DNA of 64,000 nucleotides from Pseudomonas sp. URMO17WK12:I2. GTDB lineage: Bacteria > Pseudomonadota > Gammaproteobacteria > Pseudomonadales > Pseudomonadaceae. The stretch covers positions 1-64,000 of the forward strand of contig NZ_QKYW01000012.1 in NCBI RefSeq assembly GCF_003253735.1, given 5' to 3'. Shown here piece by piece: positions 18,668 to 26,792 of the stretch (the first letter of the stretch is position 1; each line of letters starts with the position of its first letter). The notes beneath the pieces were generated by a model. The model searched no databases, was not told the origin of the DNA, and was given only the letters and a program-made list of their open reading frames with translations. A program made the position numbers and the translations under genes.

Positions 18668-21157
18668 ATGTCGTCACCGCTCCGCTTCTCGCCCCTTGAT
18701 CTGCGCCGCTCGATCCGCCTGGCCACCCTGGCCCTGGCCGCCTGCTCACCGCTTCTGGCACAGGCCCAGGCTATTGATACCGGTAGCCACCAGCAGGCGG
18801 CGCGCAGCTATCAGATTCCGGCTGGCTCGCTGTCGGACGCGCTGAGCCGTTTCGCGGCAGAGGGGGGGGTGCTGCTGTCGGTCGATGGACGATTGACCGC
18901 CGGCAAGCAGAGCCCGGGGCTGCAGGGCGAGGTGGGGGTCGACGAAGGCTTCGCACGGCTGCTGCAGGGTAGCGGCCTGCAGGCCGTTGCCGATGGCCAC
19001 GGCGGCTACTCGCTGCAGGCCGCCGCGCAGGCCGGCAGCGCGTCGCTGGAGCTGGACAGCACCGATGTGCGCGCGTTCGCCCTGGGCAACGCGCTGGGCA
19101 GCATGGATGGCTACAACGCCACCCACAGCAGTGTGTCGACCAAGACCAGCAAGGCACTGGCGAAAACCGCGCAGAGCGTGTCGGTGGTCACCCGTGAGCA
19201 GATCGAGCGCCAGGGCGCGCTCAGTGCCGCCGATGCCATGCGCTACAGCCCGGGCGTGCTGACCAATCCCTATGGCAACACTCACCGCTACGACTACCTG
19301 GCGATTCGCGGCATCAACGACGGCTCGGTGGACAACATCACCATCGATGGCCTGAAGTCCATGGGTGATCCCGGCTCCTACAGCAGCCTGCAGATCGACC
19401 CGTACTTCATCGAGCGCATCGACATTCTCAAGGGCCCGTCTTCGGTGCTGTACGGCCGCAGCAACCCCGGTGGCCTGGCGGCCATCAGCACCAAACGGCC
19501 GGAGTTCACCCAGTCCGGTCGGGTGGATCTGTCCTATGGCAACAACGCCCGCAAGTCCCTGGGGTTCGATGTCACCGGGCCGCTGAACGAGAATATCGCC
19601 TACCGCGTCGTCGGCCTGGCCAAGGATGCCGATGCCCAGGCCGATCACGTCACAGAGACCCGCTATGCGCTGATGCCCAGCCTGGCGCTGAACCTCAGTG
19701 ACGATACCTTCATGACCCTCTACGCCTACCTGCAGGATGATCCCAACGGCGGCTATCACGGCAGCCTGCCGGCTTCCGGCACCGTGCACAAACGTGACGG
19801 GCGGCGTATCTCGAGCGGCTTTTTCGAGGGTGACCCCGGCGTGGAGGAGTTCACCCGCACCCAGCAGATGGCCGGTTACGAGGTCGAGCACCGTTTCAAC
19901 GACACCTGGAGTGCGCGGCAGAACTTCCGCTACGTGGATGCGCGGGTATCGAACAGCCAGATCTGGGCCTCCGGCTACCTGAGCGACACCAGCAACGAGC
20001 TGTATCGCGGCTATAGCGGCGGCCAGGAGCGTTTGCACGCCTGGATCGTCGACAACGTGCTGCAGGCCGACTTCGCCACCGGCGCTGCCCAGCACACCCT
20101 GGTACTGGGCCTGGACTATCAGTATTCGAAGAACAAGATCGCCGACCAGCGTGACAACTCGATCCTGCAGCCGCCGGGCTCGGTTACCCCCATCGACGTG
20201 TTCGATCCGGTCTACGGCAACAATCCCCTGACCTCCACCAATCCGGTGACCGACGCCCTGCGCCGGCAGAAGCAGACTGGCCTGTACCTGCAGGATCTGG
20301 TCGAGATCGACAACTGGAACCTGTCGTTCGGCGTGCGCCAGGACTGGTACGACGTGTCCATCGATGACGAGATCAGCGGCAAGGACGACAACCAGGGCGA
20401 GAAGCTCAGCGGCCATGTCGGCGTGCTGTATGCGTTCGACAACGGCGTGTCGCCCTACGTCAGCTACTCGACCTCCTTCAACCCGACGTCCAACTATTCC
20501 AGTGGTGCGCAGATTCTCGACCCGACCACCGGCGAGCAGTGGGAAGCCGGCCTCAAGTTCCAGCCGCCAGGCACCGACGACCTCTACACCCTGTCGTTCT
20601 TCAACCTGGAGATGGAGAACCTGTTTGCCAAGGAAAACAGCCTGGTCACCGACAGCTTCTACAAGGGCGTCGGCGGCATTCGCTCCCGTGGCGTCGAGCT
20701 CGAGGCGCGTTTCAAGCCGGTCGACAACCTGCAGGTGATCGCCAGCTACACCTACGCGGACGTTTCCTACAGCAAGTCCTACTTCGTCAACGCCGGCAGC
20801 GCCGTGGTGGACGCCAAGGGCAATACCCCGCCGCAGACGCCCGAGCGCATGGCCAGCCTATGGGCCGACTACAGCTTCAGTGACGGCGCGCTGGCCGGCC
20901 TCAGCGTCGGCGCCGGTACGCGCTATGTCGGCCAGAGCGAGGGCAGTGAGCTGAACGACTTCGACGTGCCGTCCTACACCCTGTTCGATGCATCCATTGG
21001 TTACGACCTGAGCCAGGTCGGCTTGAAGGGCACATCGCTGCGGCTTACCGCCAACAACCTCACCGACGAGTACTACGTGGCGTCCTGCTATTCGGCGGTT
21101 GCCTGCTATCTCGGCGAGGAGCGGACGGTGACGGCGACGCTGACTCAGCGTTTCTGA
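18668..21157 (+). CDS. TonB-dependent ferric-siderophore transducer/receptor
   Basis: An 829-residue outer-membrane protein. Signal peptide about 1-35 (ending AQAQA). An STN signalling domain follows (about 42-110: QIPAGSLSDALSRFAAEGGVLLSVDG). The plug is at about 155-270, with SVVTREQIERQGALSAADAMRY and IDILKGPSSVLYGRSNPGG. A 22-strand barrel ends in aromatic F after TVTATLTQRF. The STN domain makes it a transducer that signals to the FecR-like protein. C-terminal features resemble hydroxamate receptors of the FhuA/FiuA/FoxA group; the exact siderophore is not decidable. Start ATG 18668 has GAGGA upstream. Confidence 0.92.
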   Translation: MSSPLRFSPLDLRRSIRLATLALAACSPLLAQAQAIDTGSHQQAARSYQIPAGSLSDALSRFAAEGGVLLSVDGRLTAGKQSPGLQGEVGVDEGFARLLQGSGLQAVADGHGGYSLQAAAQAGSASLELDSTDVRAFALGNALGSMDGYNATHSSVSTKTSKALAKTAQSVSVVTREQIERQGALSAADAMRYSPGVLTNPYGNTHRYDYLAIRGINDGSVDNITIDGLKSMGDPGSYSSLQIDPYFIERIDILKGPSSVLYGRSNPGGLAAISTKRPEFTQSGRVDLSYGNNARKSLGFDVTGPLNENIAYRVVGLAKDADAQADHVTETRYALMPSLALNLSDDTFMTLYAYLQDDPNGGYHGSLPASGTVHKRDGRRISSGFFEGDPGVEEFTRTQQMAGYEVEHRFNDTWSARQNFRYVDARVSNSQIWASGYLSDTSNELYRGYSGGQERLHAWIVDNVLQADFATGAAQHTLVLGLDYQYSKNKIADQRDNSILQPPGSVTPIDVFDPVYGNNPLTSTNPVTDALRRQKQTGLYLQDLVEIDNWNLSFGVRQDWYDVSIDDEISGKDDNQGEKLSGHVGVLYAFDNGVSPYVSYSTSFNPTSNYSSGAQILDPTTGEQWEAGLKFQPPGTDDLYTLSFFNLEMENLFAKENSLVTDSFYKGVGGIRSRGVELEARFKPVDNLQVIASYTYADVSYSKSYFVNAGSAVVDAKGNTPPQTPERMASLWADYSFSDGALAGLSVGAGTRYVGQSEGSELNDFDVPSYTLFDASIGYDLSQVGLKGTSLRLTANNLTDEYYVASCYSAVACYLGEERTVTATLTQRF

Positions 21158-21230
21158 GAAGCGGATTTGTCGTTGCGTTCGGTTTCGTCGATGTGGGCTG
21201 CAAGGTGCGGGAGCGGCCTTTTCATTATCC

Positions 21231-21296
21231 TGTGGGAACGGGCGGGGACGCCCAGTCCATGCCCGTGATTTTTCGCGGGCATGGCCCGCTCCCACA
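21231..21296. repeat. REP-type palindrome pair
   Basis: TGTGGGAACGGGCGGGGACG (from 21231) and the inverse arm ending GCCCGCTCCCACA (to 21296), with an inner CCATGCCCG/CGGGCATGG hairpin. It lies between the receptor and the opposite araC gene and could limit read-through. Confidence 0.8.
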
Positions 21297-21342
21297 ATGG
21301 ATCAGTGGTGTCTGCTTTTGCCTTTCAGCAGCCCATTTACGC

Positions 21343-22254
21343 TCAGCCCGCGTTGCGCAGGCGATGCATGTCGCGCAGCGGCGGGGCGCCGAACAGGCGG
21401 CTGTACTCGCGGCTGAACTGCGAGGGGCTTTCGTAGCCGACGCGGAAACTCGCCGAGGCCGCTTCCAGGCCCTCGCTGAACATCAGCCGACGCGCTTCCT
21501 GCAGGCGCAGCTGCTTCTGATACTGCAGCGGGCTCAGGGCGGTAACCGCCTTGAAACGGTGATGCAGGGTCGAGGCGCTGAGGTTGACCTCGCGGGCCAG
21601 TTCCTCGATGCGCAGGGGCTTGTCGTAATGCCGGTTGATCCATTCGATGGCGCGGGCGATACGGTGGCTCTGGCTGTCGGCCATGACGATCTCGCGCAGG
21701 CGCTGGCCCTGGGGGCTGCGCAGCAGGCGATAGAAGATCTCGCGCAGCGCGAGCGGCGCCAGCATGGCGGCATCGCGCGGGGTATCGAGCAGGCGCAGCA
21801 GGCGAATCACCGCATCGAGCATGGAGGCGTCCAGGCGGTCGACGAACAGCGCGCGCTTGGCACCGGGCGCCGGCAGGCCGATCGGGCCGGCGGCGGAGAG
21901 CAGTTCGCTGATCAGCGCAGGGTCGATGTCCAGGCGCACGCTCAGGTACGGCTGCTCCGGTGTCGCCTCGATCACCTGGCCGGTTACCGGCAGGGTCACC
22001 GAGGCCACCAGGTAGTTGAGCGAATCGTAGTAATACTGCTCGGCGCCGAGGCGAACTTCCTTGCGGCCCTGGGCGATGATGCACAGGCAGGGCCGATAGA
22101 GCGTCGGCATGGGCAGGCTGGGCGCCGTGGTGTAGGCCAGCCCGAGACCGTCAATCAGGGTCTCGTGCATGCCCTCGCTCGGGGTTTTGTGCTGGATAAG
22201 CTGGGCCAGTTCACGCTGGCGTGGGGCCAGATCGTCGGGCTGTTCGACTTGCAT
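21343..22254 (-). CDS. AraC-family regulator with AraC_N domain
   Basis: A 303-residue regulator. N-terminal AraC-type ligand domain (about 20-170, with PTLYRPCLCIIAQGRKEVRLG and LNYLVASVTLPVTGQV). The C-terminal double helix-turn-helix (about 195-295) includes RIEELAREVNLSASTLHHRFKAVT and FRVGYESPSQFSREYSRLFG. It is divergent from the SDR gene at 22541, and genes with this arrangement usually control that neighbour. Start ATG 22252-22254 (MQVEQPDDLAPRQREL) preferred over an in-frame start 75 nt upstream. Confidence 0.9.
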   Translation of the reverse strand: MQVEQPDDLAPRQRELAQLIQHKTPSEGMHETLIDGLGLAYTTAPSLPMPTLYRPCLCIIAQGRKEVRLGAEQYYYDSLNYLVASVTLPVTGQVIEATPEQPYLSVRLDIDPALISELLSAAGPIGLPAPGAKRALFVDRLDASMLDAVIRLLRLLDTPRDAAMLAPLALREIFYRLLRSPQGQRLREIVMADSQSHRIARAIEWINRHYDKPLRIEELAREVNLSASTLHHRFKAVTALSPLQYQKQLRLQEARRLMFSEGLEAASASFRVGYESPSQFSREYSRLFGAPPLRDMHRLRNAG

Positions 22255-22540
22255 TAGGTGTTCACTCGCGAAGTTGCGCGGATTTGCGCGAAGCCTATCC
22301 GGGAATTGCCCAAACGTCCTGCGCGGCAATGGATGTTCGCAGTATTGGGCAAGCTTGAAATAGTAATAGGCAATTCGCTCTTGAGGATGGCCGGCATGGC
22401 AAGGGCGATTTAAGGATTCGGAGCCTGATCTGCACGATCAGGCAAGAATGTTCCAGTATCCGGCTAACGCGAAAAGGCAGCCGGCTCCTACTCTGGATCC
22501 ATCGCGGCGCAGTGAGCCGCACTGACCAGAGGACCGAACC
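22255..22540. promoter_or_regulatory. Divergent promoter region araC / SDR gene
   Basis: About 286 bp between two divergent starts, relatively AT-rich around 22340-22440. It should hold both promoters and the regulator's binding site. I could not pick out a specific operator. A GGACCGAACC stretch precedes the SDR start. Confidence 0.4.
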
Positions 22541-23278
22541 ATGAACACCATCCAGGAAAAAGTCGTCCTGATCACCGGCGCCAGCAGTGGCATTGGTGAA
22601 GGCTGTGCACGCTTGCTGGCCGAGCGCGGCGCGCGGGTCGTACTCGGCGCCCGTCGGGTCGAGCGTCTCGAACAACTGGTGGCGGATATTCGCGCTGCCG
22701 GAGGCCAGGCCATCGCCCGTCGTCTGGACGTGACCGACGCCGCCGATGTGCAGGCCTTCGCGGACGCTGCAATGGCCGAGTATGGGCGCATCGACGTGCT
22801 GCTCAACAATGCCGGCGTGATGCCGCTGTCGATGCTCGAGGCACTCAAGCTGGACGAGTGGAACCGCATGATCGACGTCAACATTCGCGGCGTGCTGCAC
22901 GGCATCGCCGCCGCGTTGCCGGTCATGCAGAAGCAGCGCAGCGGGCAGATCATCAACGTGGCCTCGATCGGCGCCTACCGGGTGTCGCCGACCGCCGCGG
23001 TGTACTGCGCCACCAAGTATGCGGTGCGGGCGATCAGCGACGGTCTGCGCCAGGAAGTCGGTGGCGACATCCGCGTCACCCTGGTATCGCCCGGCGTGGT
23101 GGAGTCCGAATTGGCCGAAAGCATTTCCGATGAGGGTGCCCGTGATGCCATGCGCGAATTCCGCAAGGTGGCCATCAGCCCCTCGGCCATCGCCCGTGCC
23201 GTGGCCTATGCCATCGAGCAACCGGCGGATGTCGACGTCAGCGAACTGGTAGTACGCCCCACGGCGAGTATTCACTGA
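22541..23278 (+). CDS. Short-chain dehydrogenase/reductase
   Basis: A 245-residue classical SDR. The nucleotide motif is TGASSGIGEGCARLL (about 14-28), where a following GARRVERL suggests NADP preference. The NNAG motif is at LLNNAGVMPLSML. The catalytic Ser-Tyr-Lys triad is seen at NVASIGAY and YCATKYAVRA. The substrate is not evident. It is divergent from an AraC regulator and followed by an ABM-domain gene about 60 bp later, which may be co-expressed. Confidence 0.93.
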   Translation: MNTIQEKVVLITGASSGIGEGCARLLAERGARVVLGARRVERLEQLVADIRAAGGQAIARRLDVTDAADVQAFADAAMAEYGRIDVLLNNAGVMPLSMLEALKLDEWNRMIDVNIRGVLHGIAAALPVMQKQRSGQIINVASIGAYRVSPTAAVYCATKYAVRAISDGLRQEVGGDIRVTLVSPGVVESELAESISDEGARDAMREFRKVAISPSAIARAVAYAIEQPADVDVSELVVRPTASIH

Positions 23279-23339
23279 CCGTTCAGCGATGCCACGGCGG
23301 CAGTGCCGTGGCATCGCCATTAGATCTCGGGAGAGAACC

Positions 23340-23615
23340 ATGACCCTGCATACCCACATCACCGTGCTCGAAGCCGCTCCAGGTCGTTGTGAGGAGCTGG
23401 GTGGCTACCTGCGTGACCTGTTGGAGCCGACACGGCGCCTGGAAGGGTGCCTGGCGGTCGAGCTGCAGCAGGATCGCCGGCGCTGGCAATTGCACAGCCG
23501 TTGGCGCAGCAGCGCCGATCTGGAGCGCTATTTCGCCCAGCCGTTGCTGCAGGAAGTGTTGAATAGTGCCTGGCGTAGCGGGGCGATCCAGCAACTGCAG
23601 AGCCGCGCCGCCTGA
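23340..23615 (+). CDS. ABM-domain (quinol monooxygenase-like) protein
   Basis: A 91-residue protein of the antibiotic-biosynthesis-monooxygenase fold: ITVLEAAPGRCEELGGYLRDLL then TRRLEGCLAVELQQD and LHSRWRSSADLERYFAQPLLQEV. Such small dimers oxidise quinols or other aromatics without cofactor, or act as heme-degrading enzymes. Start ATG 23340 with GGGAGAG upstream. Its position after an SDR suggests a shared substrate, perhaps a quinone. Function otherwise inferred. Confidence 0.75.
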   Translation: MTLHTHITVLEAAPGRCEELGGYLRDLLEPTRRLEGCLAVELQQDRRRWQLHSRWRSSADLERYFAQPLLQEVLNSAWRSGAIQQLQSRAA

Positions 23616-23628
23616 GCGCACAAACGAG

Positions 23629-23657
23629 AACGCCCCGGCACTGGCCGGGGCGTTTTC
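23629..23657. terminator. Rho-independent terminator
   Basis: AACGCCCCGGC (23629-23639) pairs with GCCGGGGCGTT (23644-23654), followed by TTT. It sits between the converging ABM and ohr genes and has the shape of a two-way terminator. Confidence 0.85.
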
Positions 23658-23674
23658 ATTGTTGCGGTAGACGC

Positions 23675-24103
23675 TTACTCGACCAGGGTCAGGGTCACGT
23701 CGATGTTGCCCTGGGTGGCGTTGGAGTAGGGGCAGACGATGTGCGCCTTGTCGATCAGTGCCTTGGCTTCTTCACGATCCAGGCCTGGCAGGGTGATCTT
23801 CAATTCCACCTCGATGGCGAAACCGGTGGGCACCGCACCGATGCCGACGATGCCCTCGATCCAGCTGTCCGGCGATACCTTGTGCTTGTCGCGGGCGGCC
23901 ACGAACTTGATCGCACCCAGGAAGCAGGCGGAGTAGCCGGCGGCGAACAGTTGCTCGGGGTTGGTACCCTGGCCGCCAGCGCCGCCGAGCTCCTTGGGCG
24001 TGGTCAGCGCGACATCCAGCACGCCGTCCGAGGAAATGGCACGGCCTTCACGGCCACCAGTGGCTTCAGCGTAGGCGCGGTAGGCAACGGTTTCGATAGA
24101 CAT
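23675..24103 (-). CDS. ohr: Organic hydroperoxide resistance peroxidase Ohr
   Basis: A 142-residue Ohr/OsmC-fold peroxidase that reduces organic hydroperoxides using lipoylated proteins. The two catalytic cysteines lie in FAAGYSACFLGAIKF (about residue 60) and HIVCPYSNATQGN (about 124). The catalytic Arg is near the N-terminus in ATGGREGRA. The pairing with an OhrR-type repressor gene 350 bp upstream, on the same strand, confirms the call. Confidence 0.96.
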   Translation of the reverse strand: MSIETVAYRAYAEATGGREGRAISSDGVLDVALTTPKELGGAGGQGTNPEQLFAAGYSACFLGAIKFVAARDKHKVSPDSWIEGIVGIGAVPTGFAIEVELKITLPGLDREEAKALIDKAHIVCPYSNATQGNIDVTLTLVE

Positions 24104-24138
24104 GGTGAAATCCTCGTATTTGGTTTGCGTAGTGTTTG

Positions 24139-24196
24139 TTAGTGCGCAATTTAAATGCTCGAGGTGAACTCTAGTCGTGATTTATTTAGTGCGCAA
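24139..24196. promoter_or_regulatory. Candidate OhrR operators upstream of ohr
   Basis: TTAGTGCGCAA occurs twice as a direct repeat (24139-24149 and 24186-24196). The first is part of GTGCGCAATTTAAATG. The core GCGCAATTTA appears again 30 nt before the ohrR start (24939-24948). Placement in front of both genes of the pair fits binding by OhrR. Confidence 0.55.
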
Positions 24197-24241
24197 GGTA
24201 TTTTTTGAAGGATGGCGCATGCGGTCGATTCCAGCATCTTT

Positions 24242-24407
24242 TAGGGTCTGTTCCCGTTTCACGCACGGCCCTCCGGGTTGCGCGGGAAATGGCCTCCGCT
24301 GTCGTTGCAGGACTTGGCAAGGGAACAACCATTCCCTGCGTCCTGCGCCTAACCGGAGGCGATTTCTCGCTGCAACGCGGCTCGCGCTGAAACGGGAACA
24401 GACCCTA
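24242..24407. repeat. MITE-like element, copy 1
   Basis: 166 bp. The terminal inverted repeat AGGGTCTGTTCCCGTTTC (24243-24260) matches its reverse complement at 24389-24406 exactly, and the pairing extends one base further on each side. Internal palindromic parts include AGGGAACAACCATTCCCT and GTTGCGCGGGAAAT / ATTTCTCGCTGCAAC. It is flanked by TA on both sides. No coding capacity. A longer relative is at 56646-56912. Confidence 0.75.
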
Positions 24408-24459
24408 GGTAATTCTCAGTGTAGACCCGGGTGCCTCACTGTCGACTGCGGGCAGGTAC

Positions 24460-24909
24460 TCAGAGGCTGTCCTGCAACTGCTTGCGCAGGGCAGTGAGCT
24501 CCGCCGTGAGGCTGGCCAGGCGTTTGGCCGTCTGTGCACTGGCATCGAGAATGCAGCCGGGGATCTGCCTGGCTTCGGCGTGCAGGGCACGGCCCTTGTC
24601 GGTGAGGTACAGGTGCACCACGCGCTCGTCGCTGCTGCTGCGCTTGCGATCGATCAGACCTTCGGCTTCCAGGCGTTTGAGCAGCGGTGTCAGCGAGCCC
24701 GGGTCAGTGAGCAGGCGCGCGCTGATTTCGCTGACGGTGATGCCGTCGCCCTCCCATAACACCAGCATCGCCAGGTACTGCGGATAGGTCAGGCCAAGTT
24801 TTTTGAGCAACGGCTTGTAGACCTTGGTCATCATCAGCGAGGTCGAATGCAGGGCGAAGCACACCTGGTTGTCGAGCAACAGATCGGCGCAGGTGTCGTC
24901 GGTGGTCAT
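24460..24909 (-). CDS. ohrR: MarR-family organic-peroxide sensor OhrR
   Basis: A 149-residue MarR-type repressor. The peroxide-sensing cysteine lies in LLLDNQVCFALHSTS (about residue 17). The winged helix is at ITVSEISARLLTDPGSLTPLLKRLEAEGLIDRKRSSSDERVV (about 58-99). Oxidation of the Cys by organic hydroperoxide releases DNA and turns on ohr. Start MTTDDTCADLLLDN at 24909, with GGAG upstream, is preferred to an in-frame ATG 27 nt earlier. Separated from ohr by a MITE-like insert. Confidence 0.94.
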   Translation of the reverse strand: MTTDDTCADLLLDNQVCFALHSTSLMMTKVYKPLLKKLGLTYPQYLAMLVLWEGDGITVSEISARLLTDPGSLTPLLKRLEAEGLIDRKRSSSDERVVHLYLTDKGRALHAEARQIPGCILDASAQTAKRLASLTAELTALRKQLQDSL

Positions 24910-24936
24910 GGAGGCTCCGGGATGAGGGCAGGGCAA

Positions 24937-24953
24937 GGGCGCAATTTAGCGCG
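24937..24953. promoter_or_regulatory. Candidate OhrR autoregulatory site
   Basis: GGCGCAATTTAGCGCG lies about 30 nt before the ohrR start. It shares GCGCAATTTA with the ohr promoter and is nearly palindromic (CGC..GCG). It would allow negative autoregulation. Confidence 0.45.
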
Positions 24954-25107
24954 CCGCCCGTGGCGATGCCAGCCAAAGCGGCAGGCCTGGGCGTCGGCAG
25001 CCGACCTGAGGCCATCTGTCGCGTCGGCAATGATCGGGTAGTGCTGCCTATTTGGCATACACTGCAGCGCCGCTGTCACACCGCGCGGCTGATCCTGGAG
25101 TGAACAC

Positions 25108-25500
25108 ATGAAGAGCCTGATGGCAGGTTTTGCGGCGCTGTTGCTACTGGCCGGTTGCACCACACCCGGCAAGCCGCCGGCATTGCAGGTGCCGGTGACC
25201 GGCAAGATCAACCCTACTCGGGTGCAGGTGGCCCCCAGCGACGTCGATATCCAGGCGGCCAAGGCCAGCCTGTTCACGGCTATCGATGCCGAGGGCGTCG
25301 AGTTCGATTCGCTGTTTGGCACCGCTGCCAATACGGCCGGTGATGACCTGGCGGTTTGCGGCTTTGCCAGGCGCGACGAGCAGGAGGAAGCGCTGTATTT
25401 CGCCTATTACAACGGCGAGCTGCTGCTCTGGGATGAAGCCGCGCCCCACGGCACCAGTACCGAGAACCAGTTTCTGGCGATAATCTGCTCCTACCGCTGA
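25108..25500 (+). CDS. Putative lipoprotein of unknown function (130 aa)
   Basis: Signal peptide MKSLMAGFAALLLLAGCTT with lipobox LLAGC (Cys17), so it is expected to be lipid-anchored. The mature part has a charged segment, then VCGFARRDEQEEALYFAYYNGELLLWDE and a C-terminal IICSYR. Two cysteines in the mature part (about 93 and 128) may form a disulfide. The pattern is unlike any family I can name. Its stop is 10 nt from the stop of the gene on the other strand. Confidence 0.8.
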   Translation: MKSLMAGFAALLLLAGCTTPGKPPALQVPVTGKINPTRVQVAPSDVDIQAAKASLFTAIDAEGVEFDSLFGTAANTAGDDLAVCGFARRDEQEEALYFAYYNGELLLWDEAAPHGTSTENQFLAIICSYR

Positions 25501-25510
25501 GCCGCCGCCC

Positions 25511-25768
25511 TCAGTCCAGCAGGCGCCGCGGCGGCGGCAGGCGCTTGAGCGTGGCGGCCTTGCCGCGCGCTGCCATGCGCCTTTTGGCCGGACAGATACC
25601 GGTCACGCCGCGAAAGATACCCAGCGCACCGGCGGCGATATCGGTCAGGCCGAATACGCCGCCAATGGCCAGCCCCTTGCGAATCAGCAGTGCGCCTCCG
25701 GCGATGGAAATCACCCGTTCCATGGGGGCCAGATTGATGGCGCTATCGTTGCTGTCATGTGCAGGCAT
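25511..25768 (-). CDS. Small DUF2892-like membrane protein (85 aa)
   Basis: An 85-residue protein with the segment MERVISIAGGALLIRKGLAI and a second hydrophobic part GGVFGLTDIAAGALGIFRGVTGICP, the pattern of the YgaP-type DUF2892 inner-membrane domain. The tail is very basic. ATG 25766-25768 with GGAG 5 nt before is the best start; 15 nt upstream there is another in-frame ATG. It follows the next gene by 11 bp and is probably co-transcribed with it. Confidence 0.75.
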   Translation of the reverse strand: MPAHDSNDSAINLAPMERVISIAGGALLIRKGLAIGGVFGLTDIAAGALGIFRGVTGICPAKRRMAARGKAATLKRLPPPRRLLD

Positions 25769-25779
25769 GGGAGCTCCAA

Positions 25780-26157
25780 TCAAGAGGCTTTCTTCAGGGC
25801 GCTGAGCAGCTGCGCCTTGCGCATCGTCGAGCGGCCGCTGATCTGGCGGGCACGGGCGAGCTGTAGCAATTCCTGTTTGCTCTGTTCGTCCAGCGGGCGG
25901 TTGGGATGCACCTCGCCGCGCCGGCTGGCCGCTGCCTGGCGCGCAGAATCCTGACGGGCGCTGCTTTTCTGTTTGGCGCTGGTCTGGCGCCCCGAACCGC
26001 CGGCACGCTCGCCGCCACCGGATTGCTTGTTGACGGTCGCCCAGGCCCGTGCGCGGGCTTCGTCTTCCGGAATGCCGCGCTCTTCATAGCTGGATTCGAT
26101 TGCCGCTGCCTTGCGCTTCTGGGCGGCGGTGTACTTGTCTTTGCTTCCACGTGGCAT
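25780..26157 (-). CDS. Basic protein with Rho-N-like C-terminus (125 aa)
   Basis: A 125-residue very basic, low-complexity protein. The N-terminal motif KDKYTAAQKRKAAAIESSYEERG followed by ARARAWATVNKQSGGG is typical of small proteins often labelled 'plasmid stabilization' in pseudomonads. The C-terminal part QELLQLARARQISGRSTMRKAQLLSAL resembles the SAP-like Rho N-terminal motif that binds nucleic acid. The central region is Ser/Arg/Gln-rich linker. Role unknown; context of stress genes. Confidence 0.75.
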   Translation of the reverse strand: MPRGSKDKYTAAQKRKAAAIESSYEERGIPEDEARARAWATVNKQSGGGERAGGSGRQTSAKQKSSARQDSARQAAASRRGEVHPNRPLDEQSKQELLQLARARQISGRSTMRKAQLLSALKKAS

Positions 26158-26376
26158 GTCGGTCTCCCGGTCAGCGATACCGCGTTGTCGATAGTCATGG
26201 GGCAGGTTGGCGGGGCACTGAGTTCAGAGGGTTGGATGAGTGGTCGTCGGCAATTCGGCAGACGCATTGAACTCTGTCGCAGCTGCCGGACTCATTGCTA
26301 AGTGCTTTTGAGGCAGGGCGCGCCGAGCTCTGGCATGCGCCCGCCAGACGCTGAACCTTATTCGAGGAGATCATTG

Positions 26377-26772
26377 ATGAAACGCGATTGGGAACTGATC
26401 CGTGAACTGCTGCTGCAGATCGAAGCACTGGAAACCGGACATCATTTCTACCCGCAGCAGGTCGGCCAGCACACGGCCGAATCGGTCAGCTACCATATTC
26501 ATCTGATGTGCCAGGCTAATCTGATCGAATGCTCCCAGCACCATCCTTGGAATGGTGCACCGGTATCCATCGCCAACGGCCTGACCCTGACGGGTCACGA
26601 CCTGCTCGATGGCATTCGCGAGGAGTCGCTGTGGGAAGCCAAGAAGGCCTATCTGCAGGCCCGTGCTGGCGGCATCACCTATGAAGGGCTGAAGAACGCA
26701 CCGACCGCGGATTCCATGTTGTTTGCCAGCCGCGGTACCGAAGAGGGTCATAACGGCCACGTCTACAACTGA
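26377..26772 (+). CDS. DUF2513-like protein (131 aa)
   Basis: A 131-residue protein, MKRDWELIRELLLQIEALET, with the winged-helix-like core HIHLMCQANLIECSQHHPWNG and ANGLTLTGHDLLDGIREESLW characteristic of DUF2513. This family is common in phages and mobile regions; its role is unknown, with DNA binding likely from the fold. ATG 26377 follows a GAGGAG site. It precedes glgP by 20 bp, so the two may share a transcript. Confidence 0.8.
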   Translation: MKRDWELIRELLLQIEALETGHHFYPQQVGQHTAESVSYHIHLMCQANLIECSQHHPWNGAPVSIANGLTLTGHDLLDGIREESLWEAKKAYLQARAGGITYEGLKNAPTADSMLFASRGTEEGHNGHVYN

Positions 26773-26792
26773 TTCAGGGAGCGAACTCCGCA

